From UBA6136 sp044350805 (GTDB lineage Bacteria > Pseudomonadota > Gammaproteobacteria > Methylococcales > Methylococcaceae): a stretch of 64,000 nucleotides of DNA. The notes beneath the pieces were generated by a model that was not told the DNA's origin, searched no databases, and was given only the letters and a program-made list of their open reading frames with translations. The DNA lies in the NCBI GenBank assembly GCA_044350805.1, contig JBILGU010000007.1:62001-126000 (forward strand), written 5' to 3'. Positions within the stretch are counted from its first letter, which is position 1; the number at the start of each line of letters is the position of its first letter. The translations under genes and the position numbers were made by a program. Shown in pieces: positions 51,671 to 61,561 of the stretch.

Positions 51671-52903
51671 TTAGGAAGGTTTTCCTTTGACCCATTGCGC
51701 AGCGGCAAGACCGGACTTTCTGCCAGTCGCAAGCGACGCGGTCAGCAGATAGCCTCCAGTGGGTGCGTCCCAGTCCAACATTTCGCCGGCGAGGAAAAGT
51801 CCGGGATGAGAGGTCACCATCAGGTTCTCATCGAGCGCCTCAAGGGCAACGCCGCCTGCGCTACTGATGGCTTCGGTGATGGGGAATGCGGGGCCCAGTC
51901 GAAGGGGCAGAGCCTTAATCCTTGCGGCGAGCTGCTCTAACTTCAGGGTTGGATCGGTTTCGCGAAGGAGAGCGATCTTGACGTCTGATAGTCCCGCGTT
52001 TTTTCTAAGATGCGTGCTCAGAGAGGATTTTCCTCGCTTTGCGCTGAGGTCGTTCTCCAGTCGCTCCATGGATCGGTCGGGGGTGAGATCGATCCGAAGA
52101 TCGACAAAGCCTTGGGCTTTGATGCGAGCGCGAAGTGGGGCAGAGAGTGAATAGATCAGCCCCCCCTCAAGACCCCTTTCGGTGATCATGAGCTCGCCGC
52201 GCAGAGCTTTTGGGGCTTCATGGTCCTTGATTCCGACCTCGACCGTCTTGACGGGTGTTCCCGCAAAGCGATGCGAAAAGGCTTCTGACCAGATGCAGGT
52301 GAAGCCTGAATTGGAGGCCTCCAGTGGGATCACCGGAATGCCGTGATTCTCCAGAAGCCCAACCCATTGGCCATCTGATCCCAGATGGGGCCAGCTGCCT
52401 CCCCCTAATGCCAATACAGTGGCCTGCGCCTTGAATCCATGGGTTGCCCCGGGACTTGCCATGACCAGGTCACCCCTATCGTTCCATCCTTGCCATCGGT
52501 GTCTTGGGTGAAAGTGGACGCCTTGCTCCTTCAGACGCCGAATCCATGCGCGAAGAAGCGGTGCCGCCTTCATGGCGGTGGGGAAAACGCGTTGTGACGA
52601 GCCAATGAAGGTCTCTATTCCCAGATCAAGCGCCCACTGCCGAAGCTGTTCAGGACCAAAGTCCTTCAGCAAAGAAGTCAGCTGCGGAGCTTTATCGCCA
52701 TAGCGACAAATGAAGGCATCCAAGGGCTCGGCATGGGTGAGATTCAATCCGCCCTTTCCGGCCAGGAGGAATTTGCGGCCCACCGATGGCATGGCGTCAA
52801 AGAGGTCGACTGTCATGCCCTGAGCGGCGGCCGCTTCGGCCGCCATCAGGCCCGCGGGTCCCCCGCCAACGACGGCAATTTGAGTGGGACGGGACTCTGA
52901 CAT
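51671..52903 (-). CDS. HI0933-family flavoprotein (NAD(P)/FAD-dependent oxidoreductase)
   Basis: A 410-residue flavoprotein of the HI0933/YhiN group: N-terminal dinucleotide motif VVGGGPAGLMAAEAAA, GRKFLLAGKGGLNLTHAE, and near the C-terminus LFLAGEMLDWDAPTGGYLLTAS, the FAD-binding end. The cellular reaction of this widespread family is not established. Confidence 0.88.
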   Translation of the reverse strand: MSESRPTQIAVVGGGPAGLMAAEAAAAQGMTVDLFDAMPSVGRKFLLAGKGGLNLTHAEPLDAFICRYGDKAPQLTSLLKDFGPEQLRQWALDLGIETFIGSSQRVFPTAMKAAPLLRAWIRRLKEQGVHFHPRHRWQGWNDRGDLVMASPGATHGFKAQATVLALGGGSWPHLGSDGQWVGLLENHGIPVIPLEASNSGFTCIWSEAFSHRFAGTPVKTVEVGIKDHEAPKALRGELMITERGLEGGLIYSLSAPLRARIKAQGFVDLRIDLTPDRSMERLENDLSAKRGKSSLSTHLRKNAGLSDVKIALLRETDPTLKLEQLAARIKALPLRLGPAFPITEAISSAGGVALEALDENLMVTSHPGLFLAGEMLDWDAPTGGYLLTASLATGRKSGLAAAQWVKGKPS

Positions 52904-52924
52904 GCGCCTTCAGCAGAAAGACGT

Positions 52925-54172
52925 TTAGCCCCGAGGGGCGGAGCGCCTCCGCGCATGCCCGGCTGCGGGTTGGCCGCCAGGACGGCGAGGATTTTTCGGG
53001 CCAGGGCGGGGTTTTCTGGGGGCTTCGGGCAAAGGTTCTGCAGCCTTCAAGCCTTCCGGTGCATGGCCGCGGATGAGCTTTCTTCCGAGCAGTCGCTCAA
53101 TGTCGTGGAGTCTGGCCGATTCGTCGGATGAAACCAGAGAAATGGCAAGGCCACCGGCGCCGGCTCGACCCGTTCGACCGATTCGATGGACGTAGTCGGC
53201 CGGGACATCCGGCAGCTCGTAATTAACCACATGCGGGAGTTCAGGAATGTCGAGACCCCGTGCAGCGATGTCTGTCGCTACAAGGACCTGAACCCGGTTT
53301 TCTTTGAAGTCCTGAAGGGCTCGAGTCCTTGCGGTCTGGCTCTTGTTGCCATGGATGACGCCGACCTGAAAGCCATCGCGCTCCAGTTGCTGAGCCAGAC
53401 GGTTGGCGCCGTGTTTGGTCCGGGTAAAGACCAGCGTTTGTCCCCAAAGTCCAGTCGTGATCAAGTGGATCAAAAGGGACTTCTTGTGATCCTTCTGCAC
53501 GATGTAGGCTTGTTGCTCGACGCGTTCTGCAGGCGCATTCCGGGGTGCAACTTCGATGCTCTGGGGGTTCTTAAGAAGAGAGGCCGCAAGTTCCCGGATG
53601 TCTTTTGAGAAGGTCGCCGAGAACAGGAGTGACTGACGTGTTCTCGGGGTCAATGACAGAATTTTTCGAATGTCACGGATAAAACCCATGTCCAGCATGC
53701 GGTCAGCTTCATCCAAGACAACGATTTCAATGCTATTGAGCTGGATTTCTCCTTGGGAGTGGAGATCGAGCAATCGTCCGGGGGTTGCAACCACAATGTC
53801 GGGGCGGCGCCTCAGGGCATCGATTTGAGGCCGAAGCCCCACCCCACCGAAGAGAACCGCCTGGGTAATGGGGGTCTGAGAGCCATAGGTATGAATGCTT
53901 TCGCTAACCTGTGCGGCCAGTTCCCGGGTCGGGACAACGACCAGAACCGATGGGCCACTGGTCGGTCGGGACTTTCGAGTCAAGAGCCGCTGAAGAATCG
54001 GCAGCGTAAAGGCAGCGGTCTTGCCCGTGCCAGTTTGAGCTGCGGCCAGAAGATCGTGGCCTTCCAGAATGCTCGGAATGGCTTTTTCCTGAATGGGCGT
54101 CGGAGTCTCGTAGCCTTTGTTGGACAGAGCATCGATCAGGCAGGGATCAAGGCCCAGGGAAGAAAATTTCAT
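52925..54172 (-). CDS. rhlE: DEAD-box ATP-dependent RNA helicase RhlE-type
   Basis: A 415-residue helicase. From ATG 54172 it begins MKFSSLGLDPCLIDALSNKGYETPTPIQ with Q motif, then AQTGTGKT, PTRELAAQ, VLDEADRMLD, SATF, and the second RecA domain ending HRIGRTGR. A basic, Pro/Arg-rich tail (GPKNPRRPGGQP) follows, as in RhlE. It acts in ribosome assembly and RNA turnover. The frame is open to 54292 but that part has no helicase features. Confidence 0.92.
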   Translation of the reverse strand: MKFSSLGLDPCLIDALSNKGYETPTPIQEKAIPSILEGHDLLAAAQTGTGKTAAFTLPILQRLLTRKSRPTSGPSVLVVVPTRELAAQVSESIHTYGSQTPITQAVLFGGVGLRPQIDALRRRPDIVVATPGRLLDLHSQGEIQLNSIEIVVLDEADRMLDMGFIRDIRKILSLTPRTRQSLLFSATFSKDIRELAASLLKNPQSIEVAPRNAPAERVEQQAYIVQKDHKKSLLIHLITTGLWGQTLVFTRTKHGANRLAQQLERDGFQVGVIHGNKSQTARTRALQDFKENRVQVLVATDIAARGLDIPELPHVVNYELPDVPADYVHRIGRTGRAGAGGLAISLVSSDESARLHDIERLLGRKLIRGHAPEGLKAAEPLPEAPRKPRPGPKNPRRPGGQPAAGHARRRSAPRG

Positions 54173-54391
54173 GTATTGGAGGTCCTGTACTCCCAAAGTG
54201 AGCTGTGCCCGCTTAAGAGGAGTTTCTGAATGGAGTTGGGCGAGAAGAGTGCACATGGCCCCTCGAGGGTTTCTCGCGGTAAAAACTGCCATCAGGCCGA
54301 GACCTTGGGGGTCAATCGGTCTGACGACGTGGCTTAGTCAGATGACGGCAATCCCTGGGATCCCTCGATCCCGGGCGATTAAGCCATGGGT

Positions 54392-54823
54392 TTATTTTGA
54401 CGGCTGTGAAGTTCCAGGAATTACCGGGAAGCAGGATTCGGCCGCCTTCTTGGCGCCCTTCAGCCGGTCACGTAGTTCCTTGGATTTTGGCGGATCGCGG
54501 AATTCTCCACCCTTGTCGCCTGGGGTGTCGAACATATAAGTAAAGGTCAGGGATTCGGAGTAATCCTGAAAATTGATCAGGCCAGCGATCCGGTCGATGG
54601 CGCAGACGCAATGGTACATGTTATCAAGATTACTGCCTCCGTGCTCGGCCATGCATTGCATGACATATTCAACGCGCGCTTGCGTTGGAAAGTCATTGAT
54701 GAGCTGTGGTGGCTCTTTTGGGGCGACTTCGGCCTTCTTGTTCTTGGCAGCCCATGCTGAATTCGACAAAGCGATCGGCAGGATGAAGAGGAGGGCGAGG
54801 TGGCGGAGAGACACTTTTTTCAT
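54392..54823 (-). CDS. exported protein of unknown function
   Basis: A 143-residue protein with signal peptide (LLFILPIALSNSAWA). The mature part has YVMQCMAEHGG, MYHCVCAIDRI and CFP, so several cysteines likely form disulfides, plus FRDPPKSKELRD. I recall similar proteins in betaproteobacteria listed as hypothetical. No catalytic motif is seen. Confidence 0.7.
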   Translation of the reverse strand: MKKVSLRHLALLFILPIALSNSAWAAKNKKAEVAPKEPPQLINDFPTQARVEYVMQCMAEHGGSNLDNMYHCVCAIDRIAGLINFQDYSESLTFTYMFDTPGDKGGEFRDPPKSKELRDRLKGAKKAAESCFPVIPGTSQPSK

Positions 54824-54897
54824 GGGTTCTTTGCGATCAGATGAATCTTGTTGAATGATAATCGACCTGAGGGTCGCAGGGAATCAGCAGCAGCGTC

Positions 54898-55347
54898 CTA
54901 TTCGGCGACGGCGAAATCGACGATTTCACGCAGCGTCTGGTTCATCGACTCTGCAAACTGATTAAGTCTTGGGTCTTTATTATGGGTGGGCAGAAGATGC
55001 GTGGTGACAACCACCTTCCCGTTCTCAAGGCGAAGTGAGATGTTACAAGGCATCCAGGCGACGGTTTCAGGAGACATTTCCAGCATGACCCGGGCTTCGG
55101 TGAGGTTACAAAACTGGAGGGTATCGTAGTCAGGAAATGTGATGCCCTCCCGCTCACGAATGACACTGCCGATCTTGTTATGGCCGGTAATCCTGAAGTT
55201 CCTTTCCGTAATGGCTAATTCGAGTTCCGCCATGACGTCCTGATAGGATTTCTTTTCCGTTTCCCTGCTGTAATAGGCCATCGACGCCTCTTTGGGTGAA
55301 CAGGCGCCCATCAGCAGATAAAGTAGGATGAAGAAAAATCGGAACAT
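54898..55347 (-). CDS. DUF302-domain lipoprotein
   Basis: A 149-residue protein with lipobox MGAC (Cys16). The mature part matches the DUF302 pattern: SYQDVMAELELAITERNFRITGHNKIG, TLQFCNLTEARVMLEMSPETVAWMPCNISLRLENG spread through the centre. DUF302 proteins have an unknown role, probably binding a small ligand in the periplasm. Confidence 0.8.
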   Translation of the reverse strand: MFRFFFILLYLLMGACSPKEASMAYYSRETEKKSYQDVMAELELAITERNFRITGHNKIGSVIREREGITFPDYDTLQFCNLTEARVMLEMSPETVAWMPCNISLRLENGKVVVTTHLLPTHNKDPRLNQFAESMNQTLREIVDFAVAE

Positions 55348-55419
55348 GAATCGAGTATGGCATCGGACGGATAGAAGGCCCCGAATGGTCCCTAGAGGGT
55401 ACCATTACCTGGGGGCGTC

Positions 55420-56013
55420 GTGCTGAGGGCTGAGCTGACAGGGCTGGTTCTTTCAGGAGGGCGAGGCCGGCGTATGGGCGGCATGGACAAGGGTCTGGTG
55501 CCCTATCACGGGCGGGCGCTGATTCTTTATGCACTGGACGCCCTCAAAGCCCAAACGGATCGCATCTTGGTGAATGCCAATCGAAATATCGCGGCGTATC
55601 GGGACTTGGGATATCCGGTGGTGTGTGACCCTGATCCCGATTTTAAGGGGCCACTCTCGGGAATTCTTGCGGGCATGCGGGCATCGTCAAGCGCCTGGAT
55701 TCTGACCGTTCCCTGTGACATGCCCAAGGTCACAGAGGAGATTCTTTCGAAATTGCTGAAAGTGCGGGAAGGCGTGGATGTGCCACTCTTGATCGCACAT
55801 GATGGGGAAAGGCTGCAGCCCCTCTTGATGTTGGCGTCTACGGATCTTGAGGCCTCGCTCCAAGACTATCTGGATTCCGGCGGGCGAAGGGTCGATCAGT
55901 GGATCGACAGCATCCCGCACCAAATCGTAGATCTAAGTGATTCACGGGCGCAATTGGTCAACTTTAATGACTTTGAAGCGCTTGAGGACACCACAAGTCA
56001 ATACAATGATTGA
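55420..56013 (+). CDS. mobA: molybdenum cofactor guanylyltransferase
   Basis: A 197-residue nucleotidyltransferase: LVLSGGRGRRMGGMDKG (GTP-binding loop and lysine), then VPCDMPKV with a metal-binding aspartate. MobA adds GMP to molybdopterin. GTG start at 55420. The next gene starts inside its last codons (8-base overlap). No molybdoenzyme gene is in the window. Confidence 0.92.
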   Translation: MLRAELTGLVLSGGRGRRMGGMDKGLVPYHGRALILYALDALKAQTDRILVNANRNIAAYRDLGYPVVCDPDPDFKGPLSGILAGMRASSSAWILTVPCDMPKVTEEILSKLLKVREGVDVPLLIAHDGERLQPLLMLASTDLEASLQDYLDSGGRRVDQWIDSIPHQIVDLSDSRAQLVNFNDFEALEDTTSQYND

Positions 56014-56476
56014 ATCTCGCCCCCCTCATCCTCCATTTGACGAAGTCACGGCCATTCAGAAAGTGCGGATGGCCGAAGACGCTTGGAATAGTCGAGATCC
56101 CGATCCTGTGGTTTTGGCTTATACCTCAGAAACCCGCTGGCGGAATCGTTCCGAATTTCTTGAGGGCAGAGCGCAAATCCATGATTTTCTGGTGCGCAAG
56201 TGGCAGGTCGAGCGCGACTATCGTTTGTGTAAGGAGCTTTGGGCTTTCGGGTCTCATCGGATTGCCGTTCGCTTTGCCTATGAGTGGCATGATGATGCCG
56301 GTCGCTGGTTTAGATCCTACGGAAACGAGAACTGGGAGTTTGATCCGAACGGCCTGATGCAGGTGCGAATGGCCAGCATCAATGATCTTGCCATCGCGGC
56401 TGAGGAGAGAAGATTCAAATGGAAACTTGGGCGTCGACCAGATGATCATCCGGGGCTGACGGCGATGGGACTCTGA
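56006..56476 (+). CDS. DUF1348 / NTF2-like protein
   Basis: A 156-residue cone-shaped-fold protein of the DUF1348 family: AEDAWNSRDPDPVVLAYT, EFLEGRAQIHDFLVRKW, RSYGNENWEFDPNGLMQ. NTF2-like folds bind or transform small ligands, but DUF1348 has no assigned reaction. The ATG at 56006 overlaps the mobA stop, so translation is probably coupled. Confidence 0.88.
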   Translation: MIESRPPHPPFDEVTAIQKVRMAEDAWNSRDPDPVVLAYTSETRWRNRSEFLEGRAQIHDFLVRKWQVERDYRLCKELWAFGSHRIAVRFAYEWHDDAGRWFRSYGNENWEFDPNGLMQVRMASINDLAIAAEERRFKWKLGRRPDDHPGLTAMGL

Positions 56477-56508
56477 GGGACCTTCTCCTCTTCCTTCAGC
56501 AAGGAGTC

Positions 56509-59500
56509 TCACTCAAGGTAACTTTTGAGGCTTGAAGGGCCGAGATTTCGGATGAGGATGCTCTTGAAATTCCAGGCAAGAGGGCCTTCAGGTTCCTCAA
56601 GCTCAAGATGCTTGCCGATTCGTTGGCCGACGACCAGGCCCCCTTGATAAAGCACCCGATTGCCAGGGATTCGGGGGATTTTTGCCCCCGGGGTCACGAT
56701 GCCTTGAAGGCAGAGTGGGTCAGAGGCACTCAGCACCACCCGATGGTCGTCATCGGGAAGGGCCTGGATTCGTCTGAGGCCCTCCAGGGCCTCAGGGAGA
56801 GCGAACTGCTCCCCGAAGGCGCCAGCAACAAATCGCCCGCCCCGAACATCTCCCCGAATCTCCATTCGCCTCAGGTGAGGCAGAAGGACCATCCAGGGTG
56901 GCATGAGCGATTCGGTTTCAAGGAGAGCCTTGAAAAGGACCCCGTAGCGGCGCAAAAGCGTTCGGACAAAGCCATCGAGGTCAGATTCTGGCGGTGACCC
57001 TGATTGGCCCCTTAGGCCTCCCTGAACGAGGTTCCAGCGACCAGCCTCGTCAAGACCAAAGCGGTATTGACGATATTTTTGTCTACGCTGCTCTGGAACC
57101 AGCAGTCCCCGAAGTCCACTAAAGCCATCGGAATAAACCCAGCCCCGGGCGACCAGCTCCCCAAGGCCCTTCTCTGTCATCGTGGGGAGAAGTTGAGTGG
57201 TTTCGGCAATTTCATCGAAGAAGAGGGATCCACTTTCGTTCAGGCAATCGATGATGGTTTTTGCAGCGGCGCTCAGTCCGTCTCGTTCCGGGGAAGTCCC
57301 CTGGGCTTGCCAGACGCGCAGTTGGCGGCGGCTGCAGAATGCAATCGGCGCCGCACGAAGCAGGCTGGTTCCTGTGTTAGGACTTCTGAGTCGTGACCAG
57401 ACAATTTTTCCCGACAGGCACAACTGATCCATCCACGCCGGGTCGTAATTCGTGAGTCGAGCAGGCAACAGGTTTGCTTCCCAGCATCGAGCAGGCGCTT
57501 CATAGCCCTCGAGTTGTTCCAGAACGGCGGCAAGACCACTCGGACCTTGCGGCTGGTTTTCCGGAAGAAGGCGGTGCCATCCAAATAGAAAGCGCATGAA
57601 CTGGGAGCCGCTCACGGCAACGACCTTTTTCCGCTGCTCTTGGACCCGGGTGCGATGGATTCTCGCGAGAAGTCTCCGGTCACACCATTCGGTGTGGGTG
57701 TCTGCGCTAAACGATCCCTTCAAGATGCTGCCCTCGGCTTCGAGTGCGCAAAGCGCAGATTCAACGAAGGTTGATGAGAGACCCAAGGGGTTTGCAAGGT
57801 CATGCGCCGTCACGGGGCCGCTACTGCCCAAACGGGCTCGGAGCAGATCCTTGAGTGCGACTTCGGGGGTGGGTGAAGGGGTTAACAGGAACTTCGGTAA
57901 AGAGGTCTCAATGCCCTCTGGCTCCAAAAAGAATGCCATCCCTGAGTTGCCGAACACACTCTTGATCCAGGGGATCCGCTCGGCGGCGAACCAGAGGCTC
58001 TGGGATCCTTTCTCAAAGCGTACCGCGCGGTTCTCGTGCTGGAGCTGCTGAAGATAGATGCGGGTGGAGGCTTCAATCTCTGTGTCGATGAGATAACCGA
58101 GCGTCATTAAGGCATCATGAGTTTCATCCGGGTTGGTCATGGCCGGTCTTGCGCTCTGGATGACCTCTTTAATTGTGGCCGGATCCAGCACGGTGAGGTC
58201 GCTTGCCTCTTCGGGATTGAGCCAGCGTCGTGAGACCACAGCCCGGGTTCGTCGTTCTTCGAGTGGCGCGCCGTCGAGGAAACTGTAGGCCCGGGCATTG
58301 ATGATCTCTGCCGCTAGAGGTGAGGGCTCCCTCAGGTCTCTGACTTCGACCTGAATCTTCCCCTCCTCGATATCCTGTAACACCCTCTCCAATCGCTCGA
58401 TATCCATGGCATCGTGAAGGCAATCACTAATGGTCTGATTGACTAGAGGGTGATCTGGAATCTCGCGGTCTCCGACAATGTTTTCAAGGCAAGCCAGCTG
58501 GTCGGGGAAGACGGCCGTCACCAGATCCTCCGATTGCATGCGGACCAGATACGGCGGTGTTTTTTTTCCAGCCTGAAAGCGCCGAATGGCAAGCGAACAA
58601 ACCCCATTCCAGCGCCAACGGGCGGCAAACATCGGTGCATCGAGAAGGGCTTGAATCAGAATGTCGCGAACCGATGAGCTTGAGAGATAGCGGGAGACGC
58701 CCGCAAGGTCAAAACTCTGGCTTGTTCCCAAGGAGAGAAGGACCGCATCTTCTGTTGCGGCTGCCTGAAGCTCAAAGTTAAAGGAACGGCAAAATCGTTT
58801 TCGAAGGGCAAGGCCCCAGGCTCTGTTGGCTCGGGTTCCCAGAGGCGCATGGATGATCAGCTGCATGCCGCCCGCTTCATCAAAAAAACGCTCGATAATC
58901 AGGGTCTCAAAGGTGGGTAGGCAGCGTAAGGTCCGGTAGGCAATGAAAAGATAATTGACGGCCTGAGTCAGGACGTTATCCGGAAGATCCAGGCGGGATC
59001 GGAGCCTCTCGATGGCGATTTGGGTGACGGATGAATCATCGCTCGTGGCAAAGATTTGCGTGAGTTCGTCTCGAAGCCGAGAAATCGCGAGCGAAAGTTC
59101 ATGCGTTCTGCCCGGTGCCTCACCGAACCAGAAGGGAATGCTGGGAGGAAGGTTGTGAGCATCCTCAACACGGAGGTTGCCCTGATCGAGACGAAGGACA
59201 CGCCAACTCGCATTGCCCAGCTGGAAGATATCGCCGGCCATGCTTTCGATGGCAAAATCCTCATCGACCGTGCCGATGAATTCCCCCTGGGGCTCCAGAA
59301 TCACCCGGTAATCCGCATTGTCCGGAATGGCGCCGCCACAGGTCACAGCGGTCAGTCGGGCCGCTTTTCTTGGGCGCAGCTTCTGGTGGATTTGATCGCG
59401 GTGCAGATAGGCCGCCCGCTGGCCGCGCGAGGTGGCATAGCCTGAAGCCAGCATCTCGATGACCTGATGGAATTCACCCAAAGACAGGTCGCGATAGGGG

Positions 59501-60798
59501 TGGGCGCGGCAGACAAGGGTATAGAGTTCGTCCTCGCTCATCTCTTCACAGGCCACTATGGCGACGATCTGTTGGGCGAGAACGTCGAGCGGTTTCTCAG
59601 GAATACGGAGAAGATCGAGTTCCCCCTGACGGACAGCATCGATAAGGGCGATGCACTCAATCAGATCATCCCGACTGGTTGGAAAAAGTCGCCCTTTGGG
59701 TCTTCCCCCTCTAAAGTGACCGGATCGACCGACCCGTTGCAAAAAAGTCGCAATGGAATGGGTGCTGCCGAACTGACAGACCAGATCCACATCGCCCACA
59801 TCAATCCCCAGTTCAAGTGAAGCGGTCGCCACCAGCGCTTTGATCTTTCCCGTCTTCAGTCGGTTTTCAGCGTCGAGGCGCTGTTCTTTCGAGAGACTGC
59901 CGTGATGTGAGGTGACTGCATCATTCCCGATGCGTTCAGAAAGTGTCCGGGCGATGCGTTCCGAGAGCCTTCGGGTATTCACGAAAATCAGGGTAATGCG
60001 GTGGTCGCGAATCAGCTCGGCCATCCGGTCATAAAGGTCGCTGGCTTGCTCCCCCGAAAGCACAGCCTCCAGAGGCAGTCCTGGGACTTCGATGGAGAGA
60101 TCAAGACTGCGTCGATGCCCCTGATCCACAATTCGGCATGCATTTCCAGCCGTCAGGAATTGGGCCACCCTTTGGATGGGGTTCTGCGTCGCAGAAAGCC
60201 CAATCCGCTGGGGTCTTATGGCTGTGATCCGTTCAAGGCGCTCCAGAGAAAGGGCAAGATGAGCGCCTCGCTTGCTCTCAAGAATGGCGTGAATTTCATC
60301 GACGATGACCGTTTTCACTCCCGCAAGCATCCGGCGTCCGCTATCACTCGTGAGCAGGATATAAAGCGATTCAGGGGTTGTGACGAGGATATGCGGCGGG
60401 GTTTTTCCCATCTGAACCCTTTCGCTGGCGGGAGTGTCTCCCGTCCTGACCTTTGTGCGAATGGGGGGAATGAGGAGCCCCTCGATGGCGAGCTGCTCCA
60501 TGATGCCCGTGAGCGGCATTTCCAAGTTTTTTTGTATGTCGTTGCTGAGTGCTTTGAGTGGGGAGACGTAAAGGATTCGGGTCTGGTCTAGAAGAGACCC
60601 TGACAGCGCCTCTTCAATGAGGTGATGGATGGCGGTCAGAAAAGCGGCGAGGGTCTTGCCCGAACCTGTTGGGGCCGAAATGAGGGTGTCGTGACCTTCG
60701 AAGATTTCCGCCCAGGCCTGAGCCTGGGCCGGAGTCGGACTTTCGAAGGTCGATTCAAACCAGTGTCGGACCGCAGGATGAAACTGGCGGGTTGGCAT
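56509..60798 (-). CDS. lhr: large ATP-dependent helicase Lhr
   Basis: A 1429-residue superfamily 2 helicase. The first 850 residues form the Lhr core: SAPTGSGKTLAA, TPESLYILLTS, VDEIHAI, LVATASLELGIDVGDVDLVCQ and QRVGRSGH; a winged-helix and the Lhr-specific domain follow, then the large C-terminal region found in the long form of E. coli Lhr (about 1538 residues). Lhr unwinds DNA and RNA-DNA hybrids and is linked with DNA repair. It is convergent with the DUF1348 gene. Confidence 0.95.
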   Translation of the reverse strand: MPTRQFHPAVRHWFESTFESPTPAQAQAWAEIFEGHDTLISAPTGSGKTLAAFLTAIHHLIEEALSGSLLDQTRILYVSPLKALSNDIQKNLEMPLTGIMEQLAIEGLLIPPIRTKVRTGDTPASERVQMGKTPPHILVTTPESLYILLTSDSGRRMLAGVKTVIVDEIHAILESKRGAHLALSLERLERITAIRPQRIGLSATQNPIQRVAQFLTAGNACRIVDQGHRRSLDLSIEVPGLPLEAVLSGEQASDLYDRMAELIRDHRITLIFVNTRRLSERIARTLSERIGNDAVTSHHGSLSKEQRLDAENRLKTGKIKALVATASLELGIDVGDVDLVCQFGSTHSIATFLQRVGRSGHFRGGRPKGRLFPTSRDDLIECIALIDAVRQGELDLLRIPEKPLDVLAQQIVAIVACEEMSEDELYTLVCRAHPYRDLSLGEFHQVIEMLASGYATSRGQRAAYLHRDQIHQKLRPRKAARLTAVTCGGAIPDNADYRVILEPQGEFIGTVDEDFAIESMAGDIFQLGNASWRVLRLDQGNLRVEDAHNLPPSIPFWFGEAPGRTHELSLAISRLRDELTQIFATSDDSSVTQIAIERLRSRLDLPDNVLTQAVNYLFIAYRTLRCLPTFETLIIERFFDEAGGMQLIIHAPLGTRANRAWGLALRKRFCRSFNFELQAAATEDAVLLSLGTSQSFDLAGVSRYLSSSSVRDILIQALLDAPMFAARWRWNGVCSLAIRRFQAGKKTPPYLVRMQSEDLVTAVFPDQLACLENIVGDREIPDHPLVNQTISDCLHDAMDIERLERVLQDIEEGKIQVEVRDLREPSPLAAEIINARAYSFLDGAPLEERRTRAVVSRRWLNPEEASDLTVLDPATIKEVIQSARPAMTNPDETHDALMTLGYLIDTEIEASTRIYLQQLQHENRAVRFEKGSQSLWFAAERIPWIKSVFGNSGMAFFLEPEGIETSLPKFLLTPSPTPEVALKDLLRARLGSSGPVTAHDLANPLGLSSTFVESALCALEAEGSILKGSFSADTHTEWCDRRLLARIHRTRVQEQRKKVVAVSGSQFMRFLFGWHRLLPENQPQGPSGLAAVLEQLEGYEAPARCWEANLLPARLTNYDPAWMDQLCLSGKIVWSRLRSPNTGTSLLRAAPIAFCSRRQLRVWQAQGTSPERDGLSAAAKTIIDCLNESGSLFFDEIAETTQLLPTMTEKGLGELVARGWVYSDGFSGLRGLLVPEQRRQKYRQYRFGLDEAGRWNLVQGGLRGQSGSPPESDLDGFVRTLLRRYGVLFKALLETESLMPPWMVLLPHLRRMEIRGDVRGGRFVAGAFGEQFALPEALEGLRRIQALPDDDHRVVLSASDPLCLQGIVTPGAKIPRIPGNRVLYQGGLVVGQRIGKHLELEEPEGPLAWNFKSILIRNLGPSSLKSYLE

Positions 60799-60829
60799 TC
60801 GCTCTGGCGATCACCGGTATGGGGATGAA

Positions 60830-61492
60830 TTAATGGCCTGGTTTCGCAGGGGATTCTTCGCCGTGAACGTGGTTCACCGGCAGCTCTGCAGCGGGGCTGG
60901 TTTTTACGGCAACGCCGTGCCCATAAACCATCGTGGCGCCGAGATCTGCTCCCAAAGACAGCGCAACAGCAAGAATCAAGGTCAGGATCGTACAGAGTGT
61001 CCGGGCCATCAGCTCTTTCGGGATTCCCCAGAGGATTCGCCACAGCGCAAGGACGCTGGAGATCACACCGACCACGATACCTGCGTGTTCATGGTGTTCC
61101 ATGATCGCATGGGTCACCGCGTCATGCGGCGTATTGAACGCGGCATAAAATCCGGCGGCGATTGTTGGGAGGGTCGAAAGGGCCCCCAGTCCGAGTAATT
61201 GAGTCCCAAGTCGCCGCCAACCATGGAGTTTGAATACCGCGCCAAAGGTGTCAATGACTATGAAGGAAGCGAGAAGAGCAATGGGGAAGTGGACGATCAA
61301 GGGATGGACGTTCAACCCCAGCAGTTCGATTCCTGAAAAGAGTGACCAACCGCCTGCCATGGCCGAAATCAGGGCCTCGAGCAGTTTGTCGACGAGCCCG
61401 AGCAAGCCCGATTCGCTATCGTGGCCCCCATGGATACTGGGAAGAGGACTCAGGAAATTCAGGGCAAGTAGTTCGAAGGTGCTGGTTGGCAT
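60830..61492 (-). CDS. DUF2231 membrane protein
   Basis: A 220-residue protein from ATG 61492. Four or more membrane segments carry the DUF2231 pattern NVHPLIVHFPIALL, and histidines in HHEHAG. The N-terminal 60 residues have a hydrophobic helix. DUF2231 proteins are found near c-type cytochromes and electron-transfer genes; here no such neighbour is seen. Function unknown. Confidence 0.8.
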   Translation of the reverse strand: MPTSTFELLALNFLSPLPSIHGGHDSESGLLGLVDKLLEALISAMAGGWSLFSGIELLGLNVHPLIVHFPIALLASFIVIDTFGAVFKLHGWRRLGTQLLGLGALSTLPTIAAGFYAAFNTPHDAVTHAIMEHHEHAGIVVGVISSVLALWRILWGIPKELMARTLCTILTLILAVALSLGADLGATMVYGHGVAVKTSPAAELPVNHVHGEESPAKPGH

Positions 61493-61561
61493 GTGCTTCT
61501 CTTTATATCGCGTCAGGACCGAAAGATGTCCACAGTTAGTCCACGAGTTTTCGCGCAAGTT

